A stretch of DNA of 64,000 bases, taken from contig NZ_CP042288.1 of NCBI RefSeq assembly GCF_022559625.1, positions 2,490,155 to 2,554,154 on the forward strand, read 5' to 3'. Below, piece by piece: positions 8,403 through 17,891 of the stretch. This DNA is from Aquisalinus flavus (GTDB lineage Bacteria; Pseudomonadota; Alphaproteobacteria; Caulobacterales; Parvularculaceae). The translations under genes and the position numbers were made by a program. The number at the start of each line of letters is the position of its first letter. The first letter of the stretch is position 1. The notes below the pieces were generated by a model. It made no database searches. It saw nothing but the letters and a program-made list of their open reading frames with translations, and was not told the origin of the DNA.

Positions 8403-10080
8403 TTATCTGGTACGGAATCTGCTTGAACACAGCGCCCGCCGATTTCAGGCGATCTTTTGAAACGGTGCACCCTTCGCCATAGATGATTCGTGTACCTCCA
8501 AAGCCTTCCGGCGCAGGCGGCAGGGCATCGAGCCGGTCGGGCGTCAGCACGTTGCCCACCGCCTCGCGTGGCGTTTCGGCATGGGTTTCGTCAAAGAGCA
8601 GATAAACCGCCCGGTCCTGAAAAGTACCAAGAAATTCCGATTGCGCCCGCTGTGGGATCGGCACACCGGTTTCGGAAAAGAAGATATGGGCAGCAAGGTC
8701 CGGGAAGGTGACTTCGCTCTCTATGTCGCCAAATTCGTCGAAAAGCGGCACGCCCAAGCTACAGAAGCGGAAGCCCCCGCCTTGCCCCTCTAAAGGCTTC
8801 TCGTTGTCACCGCCTTTGTTATAGCCGTCAATGACGCGACGCAGCCGCTCAGCGGTAACGTCGGAAGCTATATTTTTATCCATCTCTATAAGGATGAAAC
8901 GGCGTTTACCGCCATCTTGTTGGTTGAGTTCGAGGACTGCATGACCAGTAGTACCTGACCCAGCGAAGGAATCTAAGACTATGTCGCCGGGCTTCGTAGA
9001 CATTTTTAGTAGGTACTCAATCAACCGTCGCGGCTTTGGATAAGTAAACTCAATACCGAGTTCCTTTAGCTCGGAGGAGCTTTCCTGCACCGAACCCATG
9101 TTGTGCAGGACGGAAAGCACGTGGCTTTGGCTTTCATTTCGTTTCTTTCGATTGAACAACGCACCTGACTTCGTGATATAGAAACTTGTAAGTTGCCCTT
9201 TGCGGTCAAGTAACGGGTTGAACCTTGACTGAATAAATAGCTCGCACATGGCTTTCGAGCTCCACCCGCTACGAAGGTCGACTGGATGTTTAAGACGGAA
9301 GTTCTCAACCTCTATTGGCTGATCGAATTGAGGCCAAAAATCGCTTGAAGGGACATCTATAACTCCCTTCTCAAAATCTGCCGGGAAACCCTCCGGCAGG
9401 GTAATTGTTGAAACTGGATTTTTTGGCCCGTTCTTAACAATTGTATTTACAATTTCTGGGTTTGATAATTTAGAGTCGTCGTCGATGTTAGGATCAACCA
9501 AAGCAGGTAGGCCGAAGCTGCCGCGACGCTTTTCAAATATCAATATATACTCATGATATTGCTTAATCTTGCTTTGGTTATCGACGTTACCTTCATTCAC
9601 CCATATCAATGAACTAATGAAATTTGACTTGAAAACTTCTTGTAACAGATAACGTAGCGCATGAATTTCGTTATCGTCTATACTGACCAAAATGACCCCG
9701 TCGTCTCTGAGAAATTCGCTTAAAAGACGTAGACGCGGATACATCATGCAAAGCCATTTATCATGGCGCGATAAGTCTTCGCCCTCCTTGCCAACTACGG
9801 AATTAAGCCAAGCGCTGATTTCCGGCGAGTTGACATTGTCGTTATAGACCCAGCCTTCATTGCCTGTGTTGTAAGGCGGGTCGATATAGATGCACTTCAC
9901 CTGCCCGGCATAGTATGGCAGCAGTGCGCGTAGCGCCTCCAGATTGTCGCCCTGCACTAGCAGGTTGCCCGCATCCGGATCGCCCGCTGACAGCTCGCTA
10001 TCGCAGTGGATAAGCCGATAAGGCACGTCCCGGTGGTGGTTCACAACCGCCTGTTTCCCGATCCAGTCCAGCGTCGGCAT
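8392..10080 (-). CDS. Type III DNA methyltransferase subunit Mod
   Basis: 562-residue beta-class adenine-N6 methyltransferase. Catalytic motif IV DPPYNTG is at 67-73 and precedes the AdoMet motif I FAGSGTTG at about 371-378, the order expected for type III Mod. The region between them (about residues 130-370) is the target-recognition domain. Its DNA (about 8880-9700) is visibly AT-richer than the flanks, with many rare-looking AT-ending codons. That pattern is typical of exchanged recognition domains. It is followed immediately by res, and the pair is 107 bp downstream of a tyrosine recombinase. Confidence 0.93.
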   Translation of the reverse strand: MPTLDWIGKQAVVNHHRDVPYRLIHCDSELSAGDPDAGNLLVQGDNLEALRALLPYYAGQVKCIYIDPPYNTGNEGWVYNDNVNSPEISAWLNSVVGKEGEDLSRHDKWLCMMYPRLRLLSEFLRDDGVILVSIDDNEIHALRYLLQEVFKSNFISSLIWVNEGNVDNQSKIKQYHEYILIFEKRRGSFGLPALVDPNIDDDSKLSNPEIVNTIVKNGPKNPVSTITLPEGFPADFEKGVIDVPSSDFWPQFDQPIEVENFRLKHPVDLRSGWSSKAMCELFIQSRFNPLLDRKGQLTSFYITKSGALFNRKKRNESQSHVLSVLHNMGSVQESSSELKELGIEFTYPKPRRLIEYLLKMSTKPGDIVLDSFAGSGTTGHAVLELNQQDGGKRRFILIEMDKNIASDVTAERLRRVIDGYNKGGDNEKPLEGQGGGFRFCSLGVPLFDEFGDIESEVTFPDLAAHIFFSETGVPIPQRAQSEFLGTFQDRAVYLLFDETHAETPREAVGNVLTPDRLDALPPAPEGFGGTRIIYGEGCTVSKDRLKSAGAVFKQIPYQINGA

Positions 10081-10187
10081 CGCCTATCCTATCATTCATT
10101 ATTCATCACGAAGGCCGCAATCAAATCGGAAGCCGCCCCGGACCGCAAGTTGAAACTGGCCATCACTCTAAAGCGCAAGCGCCACCG

Positions 10188-11306
10188 CTACCTCCCCTTC
10201 CGCGCCGCGAGCAATTTTTCCATCCATTCGAGCGCCTCCGGCGGCATGTCGGCTTCCACCGCCGCGCCCGTCTCCGGCTGTGACAGGCCGGACATGATTT
10301 CGCCGACGCGGAAGTCGGCGACCTTGCCATAGCTGTTCAGGCTGGTCCCCAAATTCTCGTGGCCCAGATTCTGGCTCCACGCCTTCAGTGCCTCACCGCC
10401 CAGCTTCAGCCGGAAGGCCTCTTGCATCAGCGTGTGGCGGAAGCTGTGGGGATGGAAATAGGACAGGCCCGCCGCCTCGAACCGCTCCCGGAAAATGCGC
10501 CTGATCGCGCTGGCATCGCTCCAGTATTCCGGCTTCACGCCCGCCGCCGTGAACAGGCCGCCATCGCTCGCCACCGCCGTCTGGGGAAACAGCGGATCAG
10601 TCTCGGCATAGAGAAGATCCGATTTCAGATAGGCCACCCAATCTGCGACGATGGCGACCAGGTCTTCGCCGACAGGGAAGAAGGCGGTGCGCATGGTCTT
10701 GGACGCCTTGGTCTTCACAAGGCGCGCATCCTGAAACACCTCTCTTTGCTCGATACTGACATTGCCAAGCGGCAGGGACGCCATGGCCGCGTCCCGCATG
10801 CCAGTGAGGATGGCGAAGGCGAGAAGCGCCCTGTCGCGCCGCTCCACCGCATTTGCGGCGGGCGCGGCGGCGATGGCATGGCGTATCTGGTCCAGGGTCG
10901 GGACGGGCCTGCCCCGCGTCGCGGTGGCCACCCGTTCCTGCTTCCGGCTCATGCTGAAATATTCGGTGTCGGCATAGCTGACCTTCTGGCGATAGCCCGG
11001 CTGGATGGCGAGCCAGCGGAAGAATTCCTTTACCGCATTCAGGCGGGCGCGGATGGTCGCCTGCGACAACGGCTTGCCGGTGCGCTCGTTTCTCGCCGCT
11101 TCCAGATCACGCTTGAACTTGCGCGCCTGTTCAAAATGGAAGGGCGCAAAATCGCGGTGGCCGATGGACTTTTCATAGAGTGACAGCGCCGCCGCGACCT
11201 GCGTCGTGGTCTTCTCGTCCTGGCCCTTCGCGCCCTCCAGCCAAGTGAGGTATTCGCGCTTCAGACGGGTGTTTTTTGCCGGTGACTTGGCGGATGATTT
11301 GGGCAT
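10188..11306 (-). CDS. Tyrosine recombinase / site-specific integrase (second of the element)
   Basis: 372-residue tyrosine recombinase. An N-terminal SAM-like core-binding domain spans about 10-110. The catalytic domain has Arg I in LTGMRDAAM, a Lys near KTKASKTMR, the HxxR box HPHSFRHT, LGHENLG, and a nucleophile Tyr in SLNSYGKV. All catalytic positions therefore look present. It overlaps the upstream HTH/zinc-ribbon gene by 46 bases and has GAGAGGA before its ATG. It differs from the P4-type integrase at 12063-13292 and is not adjacent to an attachment site. It may serve a separate reaction rather than element integration. Confidence 0.88.
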   Translation of the reverse strand: MPKSSAKSPAKNTRLKREYLTWLEGAKGQDEKTTTQVAAALSLYEKSIGHRDFAPFHFEQARKFKRDLEAARNERTGKPLSQATIRARLNAVKEFFRWLAIQPGYRQKVSYADTEYFSMSRKQERVATATRGRPVPTLDQIRHAIAAAPAANAVERRDRALLAFAILTGMRDAAMASLPLGNVSIEQREVFQDARLVKTKASKTMRTAFFPVGEDLVAIVADWVAYLKSDLLYAETDPLFPQTAVASDGGLFTAAGVKPEYWSDASAIRRIFRERFEAAGLSYFHPHSFRHTLMQEAFRLKLGGEALKAWSQNLGHENLGTSLNSYGKVADFRVGEIMSGLSQPETGAAVEADMPPEALEWMEKLLAARKGR

Positions 11307-11785
11307 GTCTTGCCATCCTCTCTGTAGTGAACATTCAGGCAGGGGTGAATACTATCCATTAGGTGTTTGAGGTGCTGCGGCGCTGATACGGTGAAAGCGG
11401 TGGCAAGCGCGGGCAGCCTGGCGAGAGAGAATCGCTTGTGCATGAGAGTTGCGCAGTCTTCACACAGTGCCCGGATGTTGCAGGAAGCGCGATTGCCGGT
11501 GAGAATTTCGCACTCGCCAAAAGCGGCCTTCCGGGGCGTGCGGCACTTCATGCAGAACCATTCATCGGGCGCGCATTTATGCCGCTTGGGCTGGCGCGCC
11601 TTGAGATAGGCTTTCAGGGTTTCCCCCTCGACCAGGATCGGGCGGCTTCCATCGACAGGCAGCAACTCGCCTGCCCTGATCCACCGCAAGACGGTTTGGC
11701 GGTGCACTTGCAGCTTGTCGGCAATCTCGCTGACGGTGTAGGCGCGGTGGATGCTGAAGGATCGCCCGTTGAGCCTACGCGCCAT
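11261..11785 (-). CDS. HTH (excisionase-type) protein with C-terminal zinc ribbon
   Basis: 174 residues. The N-terminal MerR/excisionase-like winged HTH (YTVSEIADKLQVHRQTVLRWIRAGELLPV, about 16-45) is followed by a basic linker. A cysteine cluster then resembles a zinc ribbon: WFCMKC at about 77-82, later SCNIRALCEDC. The last ~50 residues are poorly conserved-looking and Pro/His-rich. The start overlaps the AlpA-like gene by 11 bases and the end overlaps the recombinase by 46. Such tight coupling suggests a DNA-binding partner or directionality factor for the recombinase. Function is inferred only. Confidence 0.7.
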   Translation of the reverse strand: MARRLNGRSFSIHRAYTVSEIADKLQVHRQTVLRWIRAGELLPVDGSRPILVEGETLKAYLKARQPKRHKCAPDEWFCMKCRTPRKAAFGECEILTGNRASCNIRALCEDCATLMHKRFSLARLPALATAFTVSAPQHLKHLMDSIHPCLNVHYREDGKTCPNHPPSHRQKTPV

Positions 11786-11984
11786 CGACCGTCACGCCCG
11801 TTTCGATCAGCGCGTGAATGTCTTCAGCCCGCCACACGGTCACCCGTGCGCCAAGCTTCAAAGGTTGGGGGAAACGCCCGTCCTTGATACCGGCCCACCA
11901 GGTGGACTTGGAAACAGGTATCGGCCCGACAGGGGCGAGGATTTGCTTGAGCCGGACAAAGCCGGTTTGGGGAAAAGACGGCAC
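11775..11984 (-). CDS. AlpA-family regulator
   Basis: 69-residue small HTH protein: FVRLKQILAPVGPIPVSKSTWWAGIKDGRFPQPLKLGARVTVWRAEDI reads through a typical AlpA fold. AlpA proteins act as integrase activators or excision factors on P4-like elements. I chose a GTG start at 11984 because AAAGGAG lies 8 nt upstream. The nearby ATG (in GCATGC) is out of frame, and the ATG at 12047 would add 21 atypical residues. It sits between the P4-type integrase and the HTH/zinc-ribbon gene, all on the minus strand. Confidence 0.8.
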   Translation of the reverse strand: MPSFPQTGFVRLKQILAPVGPIPVSKSTWWAGIKDGRFPQPLKLGARVTVWRAEDIHALIETGVTVDGA

Positions 11985-11992
11985 GCATGCAA

Positions 11993-11999
11993 CTCCTTT
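11993..11999 (-). promoter_or_regulatory. Ribosome-binding site for the AlpA-like gene
   Basis: AAAGGAG on the minus strand, 8 nt before the GTG at 11984. This is the reason for the short start call. Confidence 0.6.
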
Positions 12000-12062
12000 G
12001 TCGCGTCGTACCACGCCCACTATTGGACGCCCCAAAGATCCCCTCATATTTTTATTAAGTGT

Positions 12063-13292
12063 TTAATAACCTGATTCTGTGTCTGAGCAAGTCAAGTTCG
12101 CACCAGTGTTCACGATGCTTTCGATTTCACTAGCCCACCAATCCGCCATGCGCACCCGCTCTTCCCAATATTTCGAGCGGTGGTAGGCACGGCGCACTTC
12201 GTCCTTGCCGATATGGGCAAGCTCGGCCTCGATGGCATCAGGCGACCATTTCCCGCTTTCGTTCAACAGGCTGGACGCACTGGCGCGGAAGCCATGCGAG
12301 GTGCATTCTTCCTTGGTAAAGCCCATGCGCCGCAAGGCGGTGTTCAGCGTGTTCTCACTGATCGGCTTGCCCGGCACCCATGCCGAGGCGAAGACAAGAT
12401 CGCTCTCCGGCTTCAGGGCGCGCAATTCCTTCAGGATTTCGATGGCTTGCGGTGGCAGTGGCTTCACATGCTCCCGGCGCATCTTCATGCGCTCTTTCGG
12501 GATGGTCCAGACACCGGCCTCCAGATCGAATTCCGCCCACCGCGCCTGCCGCAACTCACCGGGACGCGGATACAGGATCGCCATCAGCTTCAGCGCGGCG
12601 CGTGTTTCGGGCGTTCCAGCGTCATAAGCCCAGATCGCCTTTACCAGCCCGGCAAAGCCGTCCCGGTCGGTCAGCGCCGCCATGTGGGACGTTCGCGGCA
12701 CGATCAGCGCGCCCTTCAGTCCGAAAGTCGGGTCATTGCTCGCCCGCGCGGTGGCGATGGCGTATCTGAATACCTGCCCGATGGTGGAGCGCATGCGCCG
12801 GGCGGTCTCATAGTTTCCCTTGGCCTCGACCTTGCGCAACACCTTCAGGATTTCCGCCGCGTCGATTTCGGTGATCGGTCGCTTGCCCAGGTCGGGCAAG
12901 GCGAGGTCGATAACCCACCGCTTCTTGTCCAAGGTGCGCTGTGAAAGCCCGTCTTTCTCGCCCTTGGCGATCAGCTCGGCAGCGATGTTGGCGAAGGTAT
13001 CTTCCGACAGGGCGCGGTGGCGGGCCTTCTCAGCGCGGATATGGACGTTGGGGTCTATCCCGTCCGATAACAGCCCCTTCGCCTCCAGCCGCCGCTCCCG
13101 CGCCACGGCAAGGCCCGTTTCAGGATAGGTGCCGATGGCCAGCAATTTCTGCTTCCCGTCGAACCGGTAGGCCATACGCCACAGCTTCGAGCCGACAGGG
13201 CGCACCTCGAGGAACAATCCGCCGCCGTCACTGCGTCGATAGGGTTTTGATTCGGGTTTCAGGTTGCGGATTTGGATATCGGAAAGAGGCAC
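12063..13292 (-). CDS. P4-type tyrosine integrase
   Basis: 409 residues. The DUF4102 N-terminal arm-binding domain (LSDIQIRNLKPESKPYRRSDGGGLFLEV) is followed by a core-binding domain and a catalytic domain: Arg in YPRPGELRQA, HGFRASASS for HxxR, ELAHIGK, Tyr in RRAYHRSKYW. The protein integrates elements at tRNA 3' ends. Its start faces tRNA-Leu, 206 bp away, and the tandem 12-mer repeats lie between them, ten bases upstream of its ATG. The inverted copies may therefore overlap its promoter and allow autoregulation by integrase or AlpA. Confidence 0.95.
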   Translation of the reverse strand: MPLSDIQIRNLKPESKPYRRSDGGGLFLEVRPVGSKLWRMAYRFDGKQKLLAIGTYPETGLAVARERRLEAKGLLSDGIDPNVHIRAEKARHRALSEDTFANIAAELIAKGEKDGLSQRTLDKKRWVIDLALPDLGKRPITEIDAAEILKVLRKVEAKGNYETARRMRSTIGQVFRYAIATARASNDPTFGLKGALIVPRTSHMAALTDRDGFAGLVKAIWAYDAGTPETRAALKLMAILYPRPGELRQARWAEFDLEAGVWTIPKERMKMRREHVKPLPPQAIEILKELRALKPESDLVFASAWVPGKPISENTLNTALRRMGFTKEECTSHGFRASASSLLNESGKWSPDAIEAELAHIGKDEVRRAYHRSKYWEERVRMADWWASEIESIVNTGANLTCSDTESGY

Positions 13293-13302
13293 TTAGCACC
13301 TG

Positions 13303-13326
13303 TTTGTTGGTACATTTGTTGGTACA
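13303..13326 (-). repeat. Tandem 12-mer pair, inverted orientation, upstream of integrase
   Basis: TTTGTTGGTACA twice, exact reverse complements of TGTACCAACAAA. It forms a large symmetrical array with the direct pair at 13356-13379, the two separated by 29 bases. It starts ten bases before the integrase start codon. Confidence 0.65.
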
Positions 13327-13355
13327 TCTGGCTTTCCAACCCAATATAGGGGTGC

Positions 13356-13379
13356 TGTACCAACAAATGTACCAACAAA
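13356..13379 (+). repeat. Tandem 12-mer pair, direct orientation, right end of element
   Basis: TGTACCAACAAA twice, identical to 5643-5666. It lies 119 bp inside the tRNA-Leu 3' end. It is too far from the tRNA to be the crossover core itself, so an arm-type binding site is the better reading. Confidence 0.65.
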
Positions 13380-13498
13380 TCTCCGGGATACCAACACCTC
13401 CAGCCGGACAACATCGGACTGAAAACGGCGCAAAATGGCGTTAACTCGTTGATTTTACGAGATTAACGCACAAAGCTGGATTGTTCTGGAGAATGATT

Positions 13499-13585
13499 TG
13501 GTGCCCAGGAGAAGACTCGAACTTCCACATCCTTACGGATACCAGCACCTGAAGCTGGCGCGTCTACCAATTCCGCCACCTGGGC
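13499..13585 (-). tRNA. tRNA-Leu (anticodon CAG)
   Basis: The cloverleaf reads GCCCAGGTGGCGGAATTGG on the minus strand from 13585. The anticodon arm is CCAGC-TTCAGGT-GCTGG, giving anticodon CAG. There is a long variable arm (class II), T-arm GTTCGAGTC, acceptor 3' strand CCTGGGC, discriminator A and an encoded CCA (13499-13501). Its 3' end faces the integrase gene and is the probable integration target. Confidence 0.97.
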
Positions 13586-13777
13586 CCTTTCGGAGAGGCG
13601 GTTTTTAGGCATCCAATGCAGGCATGTCAAACACAATTGCGGACCCGCCTGAGGAATTTTCGACCGGCGGAACACAGACCTCCTGCGGCACGTTTGTGAA
13701 TCAGGATGGCGTGCATTGATCGGGGCCGTCTTTTGGGCTAACCCGCTCGGGATTGAAACATCAAGGATGTGAGACAC

Positions 13778-14752
13778 ATGGCGAGCAAGCTGGCAGTCGT
13801 ATTCGGTGGGTCGGGGTTTCTCGGGCGCAATGTCGTGCGCGAACTGGCGGCGAGAGGCTGGCGCGTGCGCGTTGCCGTGCGCCGGCCGCACCACGCACAG
13901 TTCCTGCGGCCGATGGGTGCCGTCGGCCAGATCCAGCTGTTCCAGGGCAATGTCCGCTATCGCCCGTCGATCGCCGAGGCGCTGAAAGACGCTGATGCCG
14001 TGGTCAATCTCGTCGGCATCCTGTCCAAGGCCGGCAAGCAGAATTTCGACAGCGTCCAGGCGCAGGGCGCGCGCAATATCGCCGAGCTGGCCGCGCGCGA
14101 AGGCATCACCAATGTGGTGCATGTCTCGGCCATCGGTGCCGATGGCGACAGCGACAGCGACTATGCCCGCACCAAGGCCGAAGGCGAGGCCGCGATGCGC
14201 GAGGCGCTGCCATCGGCGACCATCCTGCGCCCGTCCATCATCTTCGGGGCCAAGGACGAGTTCTTCAACCGCTTTGCCGAGATGACCCGCTTTTCCCCGG
14301 CGCTGCCGCTGATCGGCGGCGGCAAGACGAAATTCCAGCCGGTCTATGTCGACGACGTCGCCGACGCCGTCTGCGCCGCGCTCGAAAGCGAGGCCGCCAA
14401 TGGCCGGACCTATGAGCTTGGCGGGCCGGACGTGAAGACCTTCAGGGAACTGATGGAAATGATGCTGAAGATCATCGGCCGCAAGCGCGCGCTGGTGCCG
14501 GTACCGTTCCCGATCGCCGGCATGATGGGCGCCGCGGGCGACATGGCCAGCATCCTGCCCTTCGTCAGCGCACCAATCACTGCCGATCAGGTCAAGCTCC
14601 TGAAGCGCGACAATATCGTTGGGATTAGCGGCGAGGACAATATCGGCACGATCCAGGATCTCGGCATCGAGCCGGCGACGCTGCTCTCCATCCTGCCGAC
14701 CTATCTGGTGCGCTATCGCAAATACGGCCAGTTCTCACCGGAGACGGTGTAG
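13778..14752 (+). CDS. Complex I NDUFA9-family NAD(P)-binding protein
   Basis: 324-residue atypical/extended short-chain dehydrogenase. The Rossmann motif GGSGFLG is at 10-16, and the YxxxK-like pair YARTK follows. The C-terminal half (PVYVDDVADAVCAAL, TFRELMEMMLKIIGRKRALVPVP) matches the NDUFA9/Complex1_NDUFA9 bacterial family, thought to help assembly or stability of respiratory complex I or quinone metabolism. The ATG at 13778 follows AAGGA by 10 nt. An in-frame GTG at 13769 is too close to that site. It is monocistronic and convergent with obgE. Confidence 0.9.
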   Translation: MASKLAVVFGGSGFLGRNVVRELAARGWRVRVAVRRPHHAQFLRPMGAVGQIQLFQGNVRYRPSIAEALKDADAVVNLVGILSKAGKQNFDSVQAQGARNIAELAAREGITNVVHVSAIGADGDSDSDYARTKAEGEAAMREALPSATILRPSIIFGAKDEFFNRFAEMTRFSPALPLIGGGKTKFQPVYVDDVADAVCAALESEAANGRTYELGGPDVKTFRELMEMMLKIIGRKRALVPVPFPIAGMMGAAGDMASILPFVSAPITADQVKLLKRDNIVGISGEDNIGTIQDLGIEPATLLSILPTYLVRYRKYGQFSPETV

Positions 14753-14799
14753 GCGGTTCGTCTACAGATCTTCAGGACGCTACAGCTAGTAGCCGGCGT

Positions 14800-14880
14800 A
14801 TTTCAGAGGGCAGAGCCTGTCAAGGCTGTAACCGCTGCGCGGCGCCGAAGGCGGCCTTGACAGGCTCTGCCCTCTGAAAT
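14800..14880. repeat. Perfect 27-bp inverted repeat (long palindrome) between convergent genes
   Basis: The arms at 14800-14826 and 14854-14880 are exact reverse complements over 27 bases, with a 27-nt loop that is itself GC-rich. It lies between the NDUFA9-like gene and obgE, which converge. It is much longer than a normal bidirectional terminator and has no T-run. It resembles a dispersed palindromic element (REP/MITE-like). Confidence 0.7.
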
Positions 14881-14891
14881 CACCATCAGCC

Positions 14892-14927
14892 AAGGTCTGT
14901 AAGGACAGGTCTGTCCTTACACACCTT
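14892..14927. terminator. Second hairpin in the same convergent gap
   Basis: TGTAAGGACAG pairs with CTGTCCTTACA across a 2-nt centre. After one mismatch AAGGT pairs with ACCTT, giving a 16-position stem. It probably ends transcription from one or both convergent genes, but the T-run is lacking, so the role is inferred. Confidence 0.5.
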
Positions 14928-14987
14928 GAATGCCAAATCAGCCCACTGCCACACGCAAACGATTCAGGGTGATGGCCATCGCCGGCG

Positions 14988-16579
<1,592 letters not shown>

Positions 16580-16602
16580 CGTCTCTACGCGTTCTGGTCC
16601 AA

Positions 16603-16631
16603 TAAAAAAGGAGGGCCGGATGGGCCCTCCT
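16603..16631 (-). terminator. Rho-independent terminator after rpmA
   Basis: On the minus strand AGGAGGGCC-CATCC-GGCCCTCCT is followed by TTTTTATT. It lies 28 bases after the L27 stop and before the GNAT start, so it separates ribosomal-protein from GNAT-obgE transcription. Confidence 0.9.
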
Positions 16632-16658
16632 CTCAGAAATCCTTCAACGAGGATATCC

Positions 16659-16925
16659 TTATTCAGCAGCCTGGGCCGGCTGGACGCTGACGACAGACCT
16701 GTCGTCGCGGGTCTTGCGGAAGGAGACGCTGCCTTCGACGAGCGCGAAGATGGTGTGATCCTTGCCGATGCCGACATTGTCGCCCGGGTGATATTTGGTG
16801 CCGCGCTGGCGGATGATGATATTGCCCGGCACGACGGACTGACCGCCGAATTTCTTCACGCCGAGGCGGCGACCAGCTGAGTCGCGACCGTTACGGGATG
16901 AACCGCCTGCTTTCTTATGTGCCAT
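16659..16925 (-). CDS. rpmA: 50S ribosomal protein L27
   Basis: 88 residues. [22 protein letters not shown] and the [21 protein letters not shown] core are fully typical of L27, which reaches the peptidyl-transferase centre. Its ribosome-binding site AAGGAG overlaps the rplU stop codon (AAGGAGTAA), six bases apart, so the two genes are coupled. Confidence 0.99.
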   Translation of the reverse strand: MAHKKAGGSSRNGRDSAGRRLGVKKFGGQSVVPGNIIIRQRGTKYHPGDNVGIGKDHTIFALVEGSVSFRKTRDDRSVVSVQPAQAAE

Positions 16926-16931
16926 TGTCCG

Positions 16932-17615
16932 TTACTCCTTGTCAGCTTTCGCAGCTTTCTGGTCTGTTTTGGCGCGCGGCGGCTTGCCGGCGACGAGTTC
17001 CTGTGCCTGCTCGACCCATTCGTCGCGGGCCGGGCGGCCGCCGAGGGACAGCTCATCGTCCATCTTGGCGACAGCGGCGTCATCCATCCCGGCGATCTGC
17101 TTGAGCGAGGTGATGCCGTAGCCTTCGAGCTTTTCCTTCAGTTTCGGGCCAACGCCGCCGATCAGCGAAATATCGTCCTTGAAGTCGGCCGCTTGCGTGG
17201 CGACTGCCGGCGTCTCGGCGATGTCTTTCGGCGCCGTTTCGGCTTTCGGCTCGGCTGTCTTGGCAGCCGGTTTCGCGGCGGCTTTCTTGGCCGGCTTGGC
17301 GCCGTCGGTCAGGATGTCGGTGATGCGCAGGACTGTCAGGTGCTGGCGGTGACCGGCCTTGCGGCGATAGTTCTGGCGGCGGCGCTTCTTGAAGACGGTG
17401 ATCTTCTTGGTGCGCGCCTGCTCGAGAATTTCCGCGGCGACCGATGCGCCATCGACTTTCGGCGCGCCGACTTTCACGTCTGCGCCATTGCCGACCATGA
17501 TGACTTCTTCGAGGGTGATCGTGTCACCGGCATCGCCATCGAGGCGCTCTACCTTGATCACATCATTCTGGGCAACGCGATACTGCTTGCCCCCTGTCTT
17601 GACGACTGCGTACAT
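16932..17615 (-). CDS. rplU: 50S ribosomal protein L21 with C-terminal helix-hairpin-helix extension
   Basis: 227 residues, more than twice normal L21 length. Residues 1-102 are L21 ([38 protein letters not shown]). An Ala/Lys/Pro linker follows at about 103-148. Then comes a helix-hairpin-helix segment, [27 protein letters not shown] at 151-177, of the kind also fused to NuoE-type proteins, and finally a Lys-rich tail. The start at 17615 has AAAGG upstream and matches L21; the frame runs open to 17783 without likelihood. The extension is known in some alphaproteobacterial L21 proteins, but its job is unclear. Confidence 0.96.
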   Translation of the reverse strand: MYAVVKTGGKQYRVAQNDVIKVERLDGDAGDTITLEEVIMVGNGADVKVGAPKVDGASVAAEILEQARTKKITVFKKRRRQNYRRKAGHRQHLTVLRITDILTDGAKPAKKAAAKPAAKTAEPKAETAPKDIAETPAVATQAADFKDDISLIGGVGPKLKEKLEGYGITSLKQIAGMDDAAVAKMDDELSLGGRPARDEWVEQAQELVAGKPPRAKTDQKAAKADKE

Positions 17616-17774
17616 CTTGCGACCTTTCAAATGCCCTCTGATTTCAGGGCGGTTAATAAAGAGAAGTCCTTTTTCATCCGCCGGACTGCTGCCAGCGTTG
17701 TTTGCCGCTTCCTTCAAGGAATACGCCAAAAGAGGCGGCGTCATACGAGAATAATGCGGGTCCGTCAATAGTGA

Positions 17775-17831
17775 GGGGGCCACAAAACGCCCCCGTAAAG
17801 CCGGAAAGGCCGGGGCGTGCCCGGCCTTTCC
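17775..17831 (-). terminator. Two stacked hairpins after the metalloprotease gene
   Basis: A perfect 12-bp stem, GGAAAGGCCGGG with CCCGGCCTTTCC (17803-17831, 5-nt loop), is followed on the minus strand by a 6-bp GGGGGC/GCCCCC stem (17775-17794). It is placed 60 bp after the metalloprotease stop and before the rplU promoter. Confidence 0.7.
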
Positions 17832-17891
17832 TTCCTCAAGCCTTCTTCAGGCTCAAAACGCCAGCGGCGCCTTTCCCTCAGATCGTTTCCA

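Noticed and set aside
5643-13379. Tandem 12-mers as a CRISPR or iteron array
   Set aside because: Only two units per site, no spacers, no cas or replication gene nearby.
5642-13380. The 26-bp direct repeat as the attachment core itself
   Set aside because: It does not overlap the tRNA and is made of tandem 12-mers with an extra inverted copy, which fits arm-type binding sites better than a crossover core.
13463-14122. 219-codon frame covering tRNA-Leu on the minus strand
   Set aside because: It includes the whole tRNA and lies opposite the NDUFA9-like gene.
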